A stretch of DNA of 64,000 bases from Sinorhizobium medicae (GCF_007827695.1 NZ_VITA01000005.1:62001-126000); one strand, 5' to 3'; positions 1-9,772 are shown, counted from the first letter of the stretch. Translations and numbers: made by a program. The notes: a model not told the origin generated them from the sequence alone.

Positions 1-175
1 GAACCTCTGGATCGACGAATTGCTGGCTAGGCACACCGGCGCAGCGTCGACTGGAATTGCTCTAATGTGCGTCAAATCCTGCTTCTCCCAGCGGCTGCGG
101 CCTCTGCGGAGCCGTTCGTGTTTCGTGATTCGTTTCCCGCATTTGGAATCGAGACGGCGCCCGAGCGCAAGGGCT
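1..175. other. Left-edge non-coding stretch
   Basis: This stretch lies downstream of the leftward YejA-like gene. I see no convincing gene, terminator or repeat in it. Short open frames here lack a ribosome site and family resemblance. If the binding protein is part of a yejABEF-type operon, the permease genes would lie beyond the left edge of the window. Confidence 0.4.
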
Positions 176-2035
176 TCATTTGGCAGCGGCGCTCTTCGAC
201 CACCACGCAGCCGGGAAATCCATCCCGTAATAGGGCAGCTCCTCCGGGCGGGCCAGGTGGCTCCAATAGGCGATGCGGTAGGCCTTCGAATAGAAAAGAG
301 GCACGACGTAATGATGGGCGAGAAGGACGCGGTCGAGCGCCCGTGTCGTCGCGACGAGTTCCTCGCGGTTCGGCGCGAAGATGATTTTCCGGATGAGTTC
401 GTCGATGGCCGGATCGGCGATACCGGCATAGTTCATGGATCCCGGCCGGTCAACCGACGCCGAGCCCCAGTAATCGCTCTGTTCGTTGCCGGGCACCAGA
501 GTCTGCGCCCAGACGCCGTAGATCATGTCATAGTCGAAGCTTCTGACGCGATTTGTATATTGCGAGTCGTCGACCGTGCGAATGCGAGCATCTATGCCGA
601 TTTTCCTCACGCTGTTCACGAAGGGCGTAACCGTACGCTCGAGTGAGGGATTGGGCAGAAGGATCTCGAAGCGGAACGGCTCGCCGGTCTTCGAGTTCAC
701 CAATCGGCTGCCCTTGAGTTCGTAACCCGCTTCCTTGAAGAGAGAGAGCGACTTGCGCAAGTTATCGCGTACCTTCTGCGGATCGCCGTTGACGGGATTC
801 TTGTAGGGCTTGTCGAAAACGGCGGCGGGGACCTTGTCCTTCAGTTCCTCGAGGATCTCCTTTTCGCGCCCCTCGGGCAGACCGGAAGAGGCAAGCTCGG
901 TGCCCCAGAAATAACTGTCGACGCGCTGATACGCATTGTGGGCGAGGCTGCGATTCAGGTCTTCGAAGTCGAAGGCGTAGTTCAACGCTTCGCGTACCCG
1001 CTGATCCTTGAATTTTTCCCGACGCAGATTGGGTACGAAGGCCTGCATCACGCCGGTTGCGCGCAGCGGGTTCTCGATTTCCTCGCGGATCACCCGTCCG
1101 TCCTTCATTGCCGGAAAGTCGTAGGCCGTGGCCCAGTGGCTCGCGCTGTTGTCCCGGTAGAAATGGACATTGCCGGCACGGAAGGCTTCGAACTCCACGC
1201 TTCGGTCACTGAAGAAAACGTAGTTGATCGTGCGGAAATTGTACCTGCCGACATTCACATTGAGATCCTTGCCCCAATAGTCGTCGCGCAATTCGAAACG
1301 GATGGAGCCGCCAGGCTGGAAAGCGGCGATCTTGTAAGGACCGGAGCCCATGACCGGTTCCAGTGTCGTGCGTCCGATATCGCGCTTCTTGCCTTCTGCG
1401 TCCTGACCTTCCCACCAGTGCTTCGGCAGGATGGGAAACTGGCCGAGAATGTTCGGAAGTTCGAGATTGTTCTTCTCGTCGAACCGGAAGGTAACGTCCC
1501 GTTCGCCGGTCTTTTCCGCTGAAACCACGTGACGGTAGTAGTTGGAAAAGAGCGGATTGTGCTCCTTCACCCTATCGAAGGAGAAGATGACATCCTCCGG
1601 TCTCACCGGTCTGCCGTCGGCCCATCTGGCTTCTGCCCTCAGGCGAAAAGTGGCGGAGGAAATATCGGCCGGATAGGAAACGCCCTCTGCAAGCAGGCCG
1701 TAGGAGGTGGTGATCTCGTCCTCGGACGACATCAGGAGTGTGTCGAAGACCAGCGAAGAGACGCCCGTAGCCACCTCGCCCTTGGCGAGGATGGGATTGA
1801 AGGAGTCGAACGTCCCGTTCTCCGAAAGCTGTAGCTCTCCGCCTTTTGGCGCATCGGGATTGACGTAGTTGAAACGCGCAAAATCCGTCTTGTATTTGGG
1901 CTCGCCGATCGACGAGGTAGCGTGGCGCCAGGCGGGCTGTTCCTCGGCATTCGATGCAGCAGGGAGGAGGAGAAGCGCTGCTGTCAGAAGCGAGGCCGCA
2001 AGGCCTGGCTTCATGGTCCTGCAGAAGTTTGGCAT
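176..2035 (-). CDS. ABC transporter solute-binding protein, family 5 (YejA/oligopeptide type)
   Basis: This is a periplasmic binding protein of about 619 residues, the normal size for YejA-like proteins that bind oligopeptides or microcin C-like compounds. The N-terminus has a cleavable signal peptide: a charged start, a Leu/Ala-rich core and an Ala cleavage region near residues 22-30. The mature part shows the SBP_bac_5 pattern, with the HATSSIGEPKY opening typical of the YejA branch, the SFNPI segment, and an ADGRPVRPEDVIFSFDRV block around residues 130-150. The start is uncertain: an ATG at 2014 would also leave a complete signal peptide, while the ATG at 2035 has AAGGGG ten bases upstream. 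The permease and ATPase genes are not in the window. The ligand cannot be told from sequence. Confidence 0.85.
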   Translation of the reverse strand: MPNFCRTMKPGLAASLLTAALLLLPAASNAEEQPAWRHATSSIGEPKYKTDFARFNYVNPDAPKGGELQLSENGTFDSFNPILAKGEVATGVSSLVFDTLLMSSEDEITTSYGLLAEGVSYPADISSATFRLRAEARWADGRPVRPEDVIFSFDRVKEHNPLFSNYYRHVVSAEKTGERDVTFRFDEKNNLELPNILGQFPILPKHWWEGQDAEGKKRDIGRTTLEPVMGSGPYKIAAFQPGGSIRFELRDDYWGKDLNVNVGRYNFRTINYVFFSDRSVEFEAFRAGNVHFYRDNSASHWATAYDFPAMKDGRVIREEIENPLRATGVMQAFVPNLRREKFKDQRVREALNYAFDFEDLNRSLAHNAYQRVDSYFWGTELASSGLPEGREKEILEELKDKVPAAVFDKPYKNPVNGDPQKVRDNLRKSLSLFKEAGYELKGSRLVNSKTGEPFRFEILLPNPSLERTVTPFVNSVRKIGIDARIRTVDDSQYTNRVRSFDYDMIYGVWAQTLVPGNEQSDYWGSASVDRPGSMNYAGIADPAIDELIRKIIFAPNREELVATTRALDRVLLAHHYVVPLFYSKAYRIAYWSHLARPEELPYYGMDFPAAWWSKSAAAK

Positions 2036-2279
2036 CCGGCCGGTACCCCTTTTTGTTCCAATGTTCTTTTTTCATGAAGATAGGCGAAATCAGGGCAATT
2101 GACAGGACCTGCCCAAAATCAGGCGAAATTCTTCAGTCACATCCCGGTGAGTCGCAAGGTTGATGCAATCGCGGCGAAATCAGGATAGGAGAGGACGGCG
2201 GGCTGCGGCGCCGCGCGCCGTGTCAGAGGCGCAAAAATCGCCGTAGCTCCAAAGTTGCCGCATGCTCGTGGGGAATGGA

Positions 2280-3347
2280 ATGAGATTTGATGCGCGTGCT
2301 GCGCTTAGGCGCTGCGGTTCGGCCGTCCTGGCTCTGATCATGGGGGCAAGCCTCGTCTCCGCGGAGGCGGCTGCGGACGACGCTCCGCCGGCCAAGGAAC
2401 TCTTCGGCGCCAAAGGCCTGCCGATGCAGGCGGCGCCGGCCGCGTTCGGATTCTACTCCAAGGGCTGCCTCGCCGGTGGCGTGGCCATCCCGACCGACGG
2501 ACCGACATGGCAGGCGATGCGCCTGTCGCGAAACCGCCGCTGGGGACATCCGGCGATGATCGCGCTGATCGAGCGCTTCTCCCATGATGCCGTCGACAAG
2601 ATCGGCTGGCCTGGCCTCTTGCTCGGCGATATCTCGCAGCCGCGCGGCGGCCCGATGCTTTCGGGCCACGCATCGCACCAGATCGGGCTCGATGCCGACA
2701 TTTGGCTGACTCCGATGCCGCGAAAGACGCTGAGCTACCAGGAGCGCGAGACGATTTCCGCGACGTCCATGCTCGATAAGAGCAAGTTCCTGACGGTCGA
2801 TCCCTCCATCTGGACGCCATCGCACGCACGGCTGATCATGATGGCAGCCAGCTATCCGCAGGTCGAGCGGGTCTTCGTGAACCCCGCTATCAAAAAGAAG
2901 CTCTGCGACACCTGGAAAGGCGATCGTTCGGCGCTCGGCAAGGTGCGGCCGATCTATGGCCATGATTATCACTTCCACATCAGGATCAAATGCCCTCCGG
3001 GCTCCAAGGGCTGCAAGGACCAGGCCGCGGTTCCGGCGGGTGACGGCTGCGGCAAGTCGCTGGCGTGGTGGTTCACCGACGAGCCCTGGGCAAAGCCGAA
3101 GCAAAAGCCCGCTGCGAAGCCGCCGCGGCCGAAATTCGCGAAACTCTCCGATCTTCCGAAGGCCTGCGCCCTTGTGCTGAACGGCCCCGCTCCCTCTTCC
3201 GAACAGGAAGCGACCTACGGTACTGCCTATCGCGCTCCCGCCGCCATTCCTGCAGCGGCAACCAGCATCGAAGCGGTCATCGAAGCGGCAGGCGAGGCGC
3301 CGCTCGCGGATATTCCCGTGCCTTTGCCGCGGCCGGGCTTGGAATAG
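2280..3347 (+). CDS. mepA: Penicillin-insensitive murein endopeptidase (MepA, peptidase M74)
   Basis: This is a secreted zinc peptidase that cuts D-alanyl-diaminopimelyl cross-links in peptidoglycan. A signal peptide (ALIMGASLVSAEAAA) is followed by the family's conserved blocks: GPMLSGHASHQIGLDADIW carries the first metal-binding His and Asp, and GHDYHFHIRIKCP carries the HxH zinc ligands. Cysteines after the HxH motif (CPPGSKGC and CGKS) fit the periplasmic disulfides of MepA. The protein is about 355 residues, longer than the E. coli enzyme because of a Pro/Lys-rich C-terminal extension. I chose the ATG at 2280 because GGGG lies six bases upstream; an in-frame ATG at 2262 lacks a site. It diverges from the YejA-like gene across about 240 bp. 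Confidence 0.9.
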   Translation: MRFDARAALRRCGSAVLALIMGASLVSAEAAADDAPPAKELFGAKGLPMQAAPAAFGFYSKGCLAGGVAIPTDGPTWQAMRLSRNRRWGHPAMIALIERFSHDAVDKIGWPGLLLGDISQPRGGPMLSGHASHQIGLDADIWLTPMPRKTLSYQERETISATSMLDKSKFLTVDPSIWTPSHARLIMMAASYPQVERVFVNPAIKKKLCDTWKGDRSALGKVRPIYGHDYHFHIRIKCPPGSKGCKDQAAVPAGDGCGKSLAWWFTDEPWAKPKQKPAAKPPRPKFAKLSDLPKACALVLNGPAPSSEQEATYGTAYRAPAAIPAAATSIEAVIEAAGEAPLADIPVPLPRPGLE

Positions 3348-3369
3348 CCGCGGGCGCGCGAACAATAAG

Positions 3370-3477
3370 GTGCATGTTTTCAGGCCGATCGATCCCAAAC
3401 ATGCACGATACCGATTCCAGTAGGATAGAGCGGGATTTCGGCGGAAAACCGCACACGCTTTCCCTCATCCCGCTCTA
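3370..3477. repeat. RIME-type double palindrome
   Basis: There are two adjacent inverted repeats. GTGCATGTTT at 3370-3379 pairs with AAACATGCAC at 3397-3406. TAGAGCGGGAT at 3426-3436 pairs with ATCCCGCTCTA at 3467-3477. Two-palindrome elements of this length are known from rhizobial intergenic regions as RIMEs, and the AGAGCGGGAT end is typical. The element sits between mepA and mgsA and could fold into two RNA hairpins after mepA. Confidence 0.75.
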
Positions 3478-3591
3478 GCACTTTGCAATTCCGCCGGGCT
3501 CATGTATAGGCGCTTCAAATCGATTTAAATCGGTTCGCAGAGCGCGCCTGCCCAGACGCGTCCGGCGAACATTCGCCGAGAGGGCTCTCGC

Positions 3592-3972
3592 ATGGCAGAT
3601 CGGAAATGTCTCGCCCTGATCGCCCATGATCAGAAGAAGGATGACCTTGCGGCGTTTGCCAAGGCGAATGAGGCGGTCCTCTCCAAGTGGAGGATCGTCG
3701 CCACAGGGACCACCGGCGGCCGTGTTCTCGACGTGTGCCCGGGGCTCGACATCGTCAGACTCAAGAGTGGTCCGCTCGGCGGCGACCAGCAGATCGGCGC
3801 GCTGATCGCCACGGGCGACGTGAACTGCCTGATTTTCTTCGTCGATCCGCTGACTGCCATGCCGCACGACGTCGACGTCAAGGCGCTGATGCGGCTTGCG
3901 ATCGTCTACGACATTCCGATGGCGCTGAACCGCGCGACAGCCGAACAGTTGATCGATTTCAGGCGCAATTGA
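3592..3972 (+). CDS. mgsA: Methylglyoxal synthase
   Basis: This enzyme converts dihydroxyacetone phosphate to methylglyoxal and phosphate, a bypass that relieves sugar-phosphate accumulation. At 126 residues it is shorter than the 152-residue E. coli enzyme but contains the full core. [13 protein letters not shown] is the N-terminal active-site His block, GTTGG is the phosphate-binding loop, [15 protein letters not shown] carries the catalytic Asp, and [12 protein letters not shown] carries the C-terminal active-site residues. The ribosome site is probably GAGAGGG seven bases before the ATG. It is followed by a 57-bp tandem repeat and then glk on the same strand, so it sits directly beside a glycolytic entry enzyme. 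Confidence 0.92.
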   Translation: MADRKCLALIAHDQKKDDLAAFAKANEAVLSKWRIVATGTTGGRVLDVCPGLDIVRLKSGPLGGDQQIGALIATGDVNCLIFFVDPLTAMPHDVDVKALMRLAIVYDIPMALNRATAEQLIDFRRN

Positions 3973-3980
3973 TACAACTG

Positions 3981-4151
3981 CATGTCGCCCAAAAGTGCGC
4001 AGCGGTTTTGGGGCAACGACATGCACAAGCACGGAAGCATGTCGCCCAAAAGTGCGCAGCGGTTTTGGGGCAACGACATGCACAAGCAAGGAAACATGTC
4101 GCCCAAAAGTGCGCAGCGGTTTTGGGGCAACGACATGCACAAGCAAGGATA
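3981..4151 (+). repeat. Three tandem 57-bp repeats, each holding a hairpin
   Basis: Three near-identical units start at 3981, 4038 and 4095, with a period of exactly 57 bp. Each unit begins CATGTCGCCCAAAAG and carries CGACATG about 37 bases later; CCCAAAA pairs with TTTTGGG inside this, so each unit can fold into an imperfect hairpin of about 44 nt. Units two and three differ from unit one at only one or two positions before the tail. The first unit starts 9 bp after the mgsA stop and the last ends 73 bp before glk. Because 57 is a multiple of three, the repeats stay open as repetitive peptides in several frames, but I see no reason to call them a gene. Confidence 0.9.
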
Positions 4152-4224
4152 TAAATCGGGCGCATGAAATGCGGCCCGCTTTACCCCGGACATCCACGCC
4201 CGCGATCAGGACGGAAATTCTGCC

Positions 4225-5244
4225 ATGCCCAATGCGAGTGACCAAAGCTTCCCCTTTCCGATTTTGATCGGCGACATCGGCGGCACCAATGCCCGCTTCG
4301 CATTGCTTACCGACGCCTATGGCGAGCCGAGGCAGCTTGAGCCGATCAGGACGGGCGATTTCGCCACCATCGAAGAGGCAATGCAGAAAAGCATCCTCGA
4401 CAAGACTTCCGTCCAGCCGCGCTCGGCGATTCTTGCCGTAGCGGGGCCGATCAAGGGCGACGAGATACCGCTGACGAATGCCCATTGGGTGATTCGCCCG
4501 AAGGATATGCTGGCGAGCCTCGGCCTCGAAGACGTGCTGATCATCAATGATTTCGAGGCGCAGGCGCTCGCCATTGCCGCCCCGGCCGACCAGGACGTCG
4601 TGCAGATCGGCGGCGGCGCGGTCCGGCCCTTCAATTCGCGCGTCGTCCTTGGTCCGGGTACCGGTCTGGGGGTCGCGGGCCTCGTCTATGCGCAGCACAG
4701 CTGGATACCCGTCCCCGGAGAAGGCGGGCATGTCGATTTAGGTCCGCGCACCGAGCGCGACTTTGAGATATGGCCGTTTCTGGAGCCGATCGAGGGGCGC
4801 ATGGCCGGCGAGCAGATACTGTGCGGCCGCGGCATCATGAATCTCTATCGCGCGGTCTGCGCCGCCAATGGCGAAGCGGCGGTTCTCGCGGATCAGGCGG
4901 CGGTGACGACGAGTGCGTTGTCCGGTGCGGATGCCGCGGCGGTCGAAACCGTGTCGCTCTTTGCGACTTATCTCGGGCGCGTTGCCGGCGATATGGCGCT
5001 TATCTTCATGGCGCGGGGCGGGGTATTCCTTGCCGGCGGCATTTCGCAGAAGATCCTGCCGGCGCTGATGAAGCCTGAGTTCCGCGCCGCCTTCGAGGAC
5101 AAGGCGCCACATTCGGCGCTGATGCGGACGATCCCGACCTTTGCCGTCATCCACCCGATGGCCGCGCTCTCCGGCCTCGCAGCCTTTGCCCGCACGCCGA
5201 GGGACTTCGGTGTTGCAATGGAGGGACGCCGCTGGAGAAGGTGA
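4225..5244 (+). CDS. glk: Glucokinase
   Basis: This cytoplasmic enzyme phosphorylates glucose with ATP at the top of the Entner-Doudoroff pathway. It is 339 residues, the normal length for the proteobacterial Glk family, which is distinct from ROK kinases. Visible landmarks are the phosphate-1 loop [15 protein letters not shown] near residue 12, [11 protein letters not shown] with the catalytic Asp near residue 110, [14 protein letters not shown] near 148, the [15 protein letters not shown] sugar-binding segment near 170, and [15 protein letters not shown] near 265. It lies downstream of mgsA beyond the tandem repeat. Confidence 0.95.
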   Translation: MPNASDQSFPFPILIGDIGGTNARFALLTDAYGEPRQLEPIRTGDFATIEEAMQKSILDKTSVQPRSAILAVAGPIKGDEIPLTNAHWVIRPKDMLASLGLEDVLIINDFEAQALAIAAPADQDVVQIGGGAVRPFNSRVVLGPGTGLGVAGLVYAQHSWIPVPGEGGHVDLGPRTERDFEIWPFLEPIEGRMAGEQILCGRGIMNLYRAVCAANGEAAVLADQAAVTTSALSGADAAAVETVSLFATYLGRVAGDMALIFMARGGVFLAGGISQKILPALMKPEFRAAFEDKAPHSALMRTIPTFAVIHPMAALSGLAAFARTPRDFGVAMEGRRWRR

Positions 5245-5307
5245 CGCCGCGGCCGGCTCCGAGACTCGCCAAATCCGCAGCAAACCACTATAGAGCCCCG
5301 GAAAGCG

Positions 5308-7158
5308 ATGCCGGTGTGCGGTACGCGAGCGGGCTCAGGGAAGACGGGCTTATTGAGCGACAGGGATAGAAACAAGCGCGCAGTCGATTCCGAGACGATC
5401 ACCGGAATCCTCAAGCGCGTCATCGCCGAAAACGGCCGTGATCACATCCGGGGCTATGCCTTCGCAATCGCATGCCTGATCGTCGTGGCAGCAACGACGG
5501 GCTTCACCGCCTGGATCATGGAAGCCGTGGTCAACGAGGCTTTCGCCAACAGACGGGCCGATATCGTTCTCCTGATCTGCGGCGCGATCTTCGCCGCCTT
5601 CGTCCTCCGGGGCCTTGCGACCTACGGGCAGGCGGTCGCCCTTTCCAAGATCGGCAATAATATCGTCGCGCGCTATCAGCGCCGGCTCTACGCGCATCTG
5701 ATGGCGCTCAGCGTCGGCTATTTCCACGAGCACCGCTCGGCCCAGCTCGCCGCCAAGGTGAGCCAGAACGTCAGCGGCATCCGCGACGTGCTCAACATGA
5801 CGGTCACGTCGATCGCCCGTGACCTTCTGACACTGATCGGCCTGATCGTGGTCATGTTCAGCAAGGATTGGCTCCTCTCCCTGATCGTCTTCTTCGTCGC
5901 GCCGCCACTGCTCTTCGGCCTGCGTTACATTTCGCGGCGCCTGCGGTTGGCGACACGGGAGGCGGTCGAGGTCAACAGCCGGGTTCTCGGCGCGATGCAG
6001 GAGACCATCCAGGGCATCACCATCGTCAAAGCATTCACGATGGAGAACGAATTGCGGCGCAAAGTCGAGTCGATCATCGACCGCGCAGAGAACCGCGCCA
6101 ACCGCATCGCGCGCCTGAGCGAACGCACCGCGCCGATGACGGAGACCTTCGCCGGCCTCGCAATATCCAGCGTGCTCGCCTATGCCGCATTCCGCACGAT
6201 TTATCACAATGTCCCGCCCGGCGCGTTCTTCGCCTTCGTCACCGCTCTGCTGATGGCCTATGATCCGGCCCGGCGTCTCGCGCGTCTGCAGGTGTCCATG
6301 GAACGGGCCGCCGTCAATGCCCGTATGATCTACGAAATACTCGACACGGTGCCGCACCAGCGCGACCGTGCCGACGCGGGCGAACTGAAGCTGGGCGAGG
6401 CGGCCGTCGAACTGCGTGACGTGCGCTTCGCCTATGGCAATGGCGACGAAATCCTCAAAGGGGTCAGCTTCCGTGCCGAGGGCGGAAAGACGACCGCGCT
6501 GGTCGGCCCCTCAGGCGCCGGAAAATCGACGATCATCAGCTTGATCCCCCGCTTCTACGATCCGGTTGCGGGCGAGATCCTGATCGATGGGCAGAATATC
6601 GCCGGCGTCACCAAACAGTCGCTCCGCCGCGGCCTCGCCTACGTCTCTCAGCAGCCCTATCTCTTCGAAGGCTCCATTCGCGACAACATCCGCTATGGCC
6701 GGCCCGATGCGACCGATGCGGAAATCGAGGAAGCGGCACGGCTTGCCTATGCGCATGATTTTATCATGGCGCAGCCCCAGGGCTACGACACACCGGTCGG
6801 CGAGCATGGCGTGACGCTTTCCGGCGGTCAGCGCCAACGCCTGTCGATCGCCCGCGCGCTCGTGCGCAACGCGCCCGTCCTGCTTCTGGACGAGGCCACA
6901 TCGGCGCTCGACACCGAATCGGAAGCGGCCGTCCAGAAGGCACTCGAAGAGGCGATGAGCGGCCGGACCGTCATCGTCATCGCGCATAGGCTCTCCACCG
7001 TCGTCAATGCCGACAAGATCGTCGTGATGAAGGACGGCACGGTCGTGGAAGAGGGCACCCATGAGGAGCTTGCGCGGCGTCCGGACGGCCTTTACGCTCG
7101 CCTCCACAATCTCCAGGGCAGCGGAGCGGATACGGCAGCCGAGGCCCGGATCCTCTAG
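5308..7158 (+). CDS. ABC exporter, fused membrane and ATPase domains (MsbA/LmrA type)
   Basis: This is a half-transporter of 616 residues that should work as a homodimer in the inner membrane. The N-terminal half (residues about 40-330) has six predicted membrane segments of the ABC_membrane family. The C-terminal half carries Walker [10 protein letters not shown] near 400, a Q-loop [11 protein letters not shown], the signature [15 protein letters not shown] near 510, Walker [13 protein letters not shown] and the switch His in VIAHRLST. Such exporters move lipids, glycolipids or drugs; the substrate is not evident. The first 25 residues are poorly conserved in character and the true start may be slightly downstream. 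It follows glk by 63 bp and precedes dapB by 34 bp. Confidence 0.88.
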   Translation: MPVCGTRAGSGKTGLLSDRDRNKRAVDSETITGILKRVIAENGRDHIRGYAFAIACLIVVAATTGFTAWIMEAVVNEAFANRRADIVLLICGAIFAAFVLRGLATYGQAVALSKIGNNIVARYQRRLYAHLMALSVGYFHEHRSAQLAAKVSQNVSGIRDVLNMTVTSIARDLLTLIGLIVVMFSKDWLLSLIVFFVAPPLLFGLRYISRRLRLATREAVEVNSRVLGAMQETIQGITIVKAFTMENELRRKVESIIDRAENRANRIARLSERTAPMTETFAGLAISSVLAYAAFRTIYHNVPPGAFFAFVTALLMAYDPARRLARLQVSMERAAVNARMIYEILDTVPHQRDRADAGELKLGEAAVELRDVRFAYGNGDEILKGVSFRAEGGKTTALVGPSGAGKSTIISLIPRFYDPVAGEILIDGQNIAGVTKQSLRRGLAYVSQQPYLFEGSIRDNIRYGRPDATDAEIEEAARLAYAHDFIMAQPQGYDTPVGEHGVTLSGGQRQRLSIARALVRNAPVLLLDEATSALDTESEAAVQKALEEAMSGRTVIVIAHRLSTVVNADKIVVMKDGTVVEEGTHEELARRPDGLYARLHNLQGSGADTAAEARIL

Positions 7159-7192
7159 AGCCCGGACCTGTAAGCATGAAGGGAAATTGACG

Positions 7193-8011
7193 ATGAGCGA
7201 AACGGACATGAGGCTCGTGGTGGTCGGTGCGGCCGGCCGTATGGGCCAGACGCTGATCCGGATCGTTCACGAGACGCCCGGCGTGCGCCTTCATGCCGCC
7301 ATCGAACGGAGTGGATCGCCCTTCCTCGGACGCGATGCCGGAGAGCTGGCCGGCGTCGGCCAGATGGGGGTCGCCGTTTCCGACAAGCCGCTCGAAGCCT
7401 TCGTCGAGGCCGAGGGTGTGCTCGATTTCACGGCGCCCTCGGCCACGGTGGAATTCGCGGACCTTGCCGCGCAGGCGCGCATCGTCCATGTCGTCGGCAC
7501 GACCGGCTGCTCGGCGGATGACGAGGCGAGGATCCGTGCCGCCGCCCGTCACGCCCGCGTCATCAAGTCAGGCAATATGAGCCTCGGCGTCAACCTGCTT
7601 GGCGTGCTCACGGAAAAGGCAGCGCGTGCGCTTCCGGCTCAGGGGTGGGACATAGAAATCCTCGAAATGCACCACAGGCACAAGGTCGATGCCCCTTCCG
7701 GCACGGCGCTGCTTCTCGGCGAGGCGGCAGCCAGAGGTCGCGGCATCAAACTTGCGGATCACTCCGTGCGGGTACGCGACGGTCACACCGGAGCGCGGGT
7801 CGAAGGGGCAATAGGCTTTGCCACATTGCGCGGCGGCTCCGTGATCGGCGAGCACTCGGTGGTGATCGCCGGAGAAGGCGAAATGGTCACGCTTTCCCAC
7901 AGCGCGACCGACCGCTCGATCTTCGCTCGCGGCGCCGTATCTGCGGCGATCTGGGGGCGGAGCCAGAAGCCGGGCTTTTACTCCATGCTCGACGTTCTCG
8001 GGCTTGACTGA
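7193..8011 (+). CDS. dapB: 4-hydroxy-tetrahydrodipicolinate reductase
   Basis: DapB reduces hydroxy-tetrahydrodipicolinate with NAD(P)H in lysine and diaminopimelate synthesis. The protein is 272 residues, the family norm. The Rossmann dinucleotide motif [14 protein letters not shown] is at residues 10-23, VVGTTG near 103, and the substrate and catalytic block [20 protein letters not shown] near 160-178, with the conserved His pair and Lys. I chose the ATG at 7193: the AAGGGAAA site lies just upstream, and an upstream in-frame extension overlaps the ABC gene without family similarity. gpmA follows 27 bp later. Confidence 0.95.
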   Translation: MSETDMRLVVVGAAGRMGQTLIRIVHETPGVRLHAAIERSGSPFLGRDAGELAGVGQMGVAVSDKPLEAFVEAEGVLDFTAPSATVEFADLAAQARIVHVVGTTGCSADDEARIRAAARHARVIKSGNMSLGVNLLGVLTEKAARALPAQGWDIEILEMHHRHKVDAPSGTALLLGEAAARGRGIKLADHSVRVRDGHTGARVEGAIGFATLRGGSVIGEHSVVIAGEGEMVTLSHSATDRSIFARGAVSAAIWGRSQKPGFYSMLDVLGLD

Positions 8012-8038
8012 CATCCTAATCACAAAGAGGAAATAGAA

Positions 8039-8674
8039 ATGAGCGGCACACTCGTCCTTGTCCGGCACGGCCAGAGCGACTGGAACCTGAAGAACCTCTT
8101 CACCGGCTGGCGCGATCCCGACCTGACCGAGCTCGGCATCGAGGAGGCAATGGCCGGCGGCAAGGCGCTTGCCGACTACGGCATCAAATTCGACATCGCC
8201 TTCACCTCGGATCTCATCCGTGCCCAGCGCACCTGCCAACTGGTGCTGGACGCTGTCGATCAGTCATCGCTCGAAACGATCCGCGACCAGGCTTTGAACG
8301 AGCGCGACTACGGTGATCTTTCCGGCCTCAACAAAGACGATGCACGGGCGAAATGGGGCGAGGAACAGGTCCACATCTGGCGCCGATCCTACGACGTGCC
8401 GCCGCCGGGCGGCGAGAGCCTGCGCGACACCGGCGCTCGCGTCTGGCCTTACTATCTCACCGACATCCTGCCTCGCGTGCTTTCCGGTGAAAAGGTTCTG
8501 GTCGCCGCCCACGGCAACTCGCTGCGCTCGCTGGTGATGGTGCTCGACGGCTTGACCAAGGAGCAGATCCTCAAGCTCAACCTCGCGACCGGGGTGCCAA
8601 TGGTCTACAAGCTCAACGCGGATTCCACCGTCGCATCGAAGGAAGTGCTCGGAGATATGTCAGCGGCGCATTGA
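8039..8674 (+). CDS. gpmA: 2,3-bisphosphoglycerate-dependent phosphoglycerate mutase
   Basis: This glycolytic enzyme interconverts 3- and 2-phosphoglycerate. At 211 residues it is the short alphaproteobacterial form. The phosphohistidine motif [10 protein letters not shown] is at residues 6-15, [12 protein letters not shown] near 60, the acid/base Glu lies in [14 protein letters not shown] near 88, and the second catalytic His is in [11 protein letters not shown] near 155. The site AAAGAGGAAATAGAA precedes the ATG. It closes a short rightward run after dapB and is followed by a rhizobial intergenic repeat. Confidence 0.94.
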
Positions 8675-8740
8675 GAGGGCGGTTGCCCCCTCGTCCCGCT
8701 CGCGTCGAGCAGGACTCGAGCGCTCGCTCGCCGCTTGTCC

Positions 8741-8787
8741 CTTCCCCCGCTTGCGGGAAGAAGGTGCCGGCAGGCGGATGAGGGGGC
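8741..8787. repeat. Interspersed rhizobial intergenic repeat (GC-rich)
   Basis: CTTCCC and GGGAAG form a small hairpin, followed by AAGGTGCCGGCAGGCGGATGA. This composition recurs between genes in rhizobial genomes. It lies between the convergent ends of gpmA and the Ada-like gene and may act as a hairpin for either transcript. Its identity rests on memory of the motif and not on a search. Confidence 0.45.
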
Positions 8788-8820
8788 GTTCGCTGCCCGG
8801 CTCCAGCCACACCCCGGCCA

Positions 8821-9693
8821 TCAGGCCTTCCCCGCCTCCCAGCCGAGGATCGCGCGCTTGCGCGTCAGCCCCCAATGGTAGCCGGTGAGATCGCCGGCCT
8901 TGCCGAGCGCCCGGTGGCAGGGCACGACGAAGGAGATCGGATTGCGCCCCACCGCGGCGCCGACGGCGCGCGAAGCGGTTGGCTGGCCGATATTCTCCGC
9001 GATTTTCGAATAGGTCGTTGCCTTACCGAGCGGAATCTTGAGAAGCGTCTGCCATACGCGGACCTGAAAATCGGAGCCGATCAGAAAAATCCTCAGCGGC
9101 TCCTCCGCGGACCACCGATCGGGGTCGAAAATGCGCGCCGCATAGCGCGCCGTTGCAGCGCTGTCTTCAAGGTAGATTGCGTTCGGCCAGCGGGAGGCCA
9201 TGTCCTCGAAGCTCGCGTGCTCCTCGCCTGAATCGGCGAAGGCCAGTCCGGCGAGACCGCGCTCGGTCACCATGACCAGCGCCGTCCCGAAGGGTGAAGG
9301 GTGAAACCCGTAGCGGATGGTAAGGCCCGCGCCGCGCGCTTTCCATTCACCGGGGGACATCGCCTCATGCGTTACGAAGAGATCGTGCAGCCGGCTCGGC
9401 CCGGACAGGCCGATCTCAATGCTGGTCTCCAGCAACGGCAGGTCTTCCTGGCGCAGGAGCCGTTTGGCGTGATCGAGAGTGATTGCCTGCAGAAAGGCCT
9501 TGGGTGAGAGCCCCGCCCAACGGGTGAAAACTTTCTGAAGTTGCGTCGGCGACTGCCCGAGGCGACGGGCGAGCGACTCGAGCGACGGCTGCTCGCGATA
9601 GTCTTCGGTCAGCATCGCGATGACACGAGTCACCGTGTCGTAGTCGGTGCCTTCCGGAGTGATGTCGGTGGGAATGGATGTAGCAACGTTCAT
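8821..9693 (-). CDS. AraC-type regulator fused to O6-methylguanine-DNA methyltransferase (Ada-like, lacking the N-terminal Ada domain)
   Basis: The protein of about 290 residues joins two domains. Residues about 15-110 are an AraC-type helix-turn-helix (LARRLGQSPTQLQKVF, then SPKAFLQAITLDHAKRLL). Residues about 205-288 are a methyltransferase domain with the alkyl-acceptor Cys in VVPCHRALGKAGDL. The zinc-bound N-terminal domain of E. coli Ada, which senses methylphosphotriesters, is absent. I chose the ATG at 9693 because AAGGAG lies six bases upstream; an ATG two codons earlier abuts that site. It probably repairs O6-methylguanine and may control its own expression. It is convergent with gpmA. 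Confidence 0.88.
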   Translation of the reverse strand: MNVATSIPTDITPEGTDYDTVTRVIAMLTEDYREQPSLESLARRLGQSPTQLQKVFTRWAGLSPKAFLQAITLDHAKRLLRQEDLPLLETSIEIGLSGPSRLHDLFVTHEAMSPGEWKARGAGLTIRYGFHPSPFGTALVMVTERGLAGLAFADSGEEHASFEDMASRWPNAIYLEDSAATARYAARIFDPDRWSAEEPLRIFLIGSDFQVRVWQTLLKIPLGKATTYSKIAENIGQPTASRAVGAAVGRNPISFVVPCHRALGKAGDLTGYHWGLTRKRAILGWEAGKA

Positions 9694-9772
9694 GATCATC
9701 TCCTTGAGCTTCAGATAATCATGCGCGCGAGCCTGGAACCACCCGATTCTTGTCGGGCTCGATCGCAGGCAT

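Noticed and set aside
2223-3398. A 391-codon minus-strand frame across mepA
   Set aside because: It is antisense to mepA, which has a signal peptide and zinc motifs. No ribosome site or family resemblance supports the antisense frame.
3981-4151. A CRISPR array
   Set aside because: The units are directly joined 57-bp repeats with no unique spacers, and no cas genes are nearby.
3982-4167. A repetitive 61-residue open frame across the 57-bp repeats
   Set aside because: The frame stays open only because 57 is a multiple of three; several frames on both strands are equally open. No ribosome site is seen, and the hairpin structure explains the conservation better.
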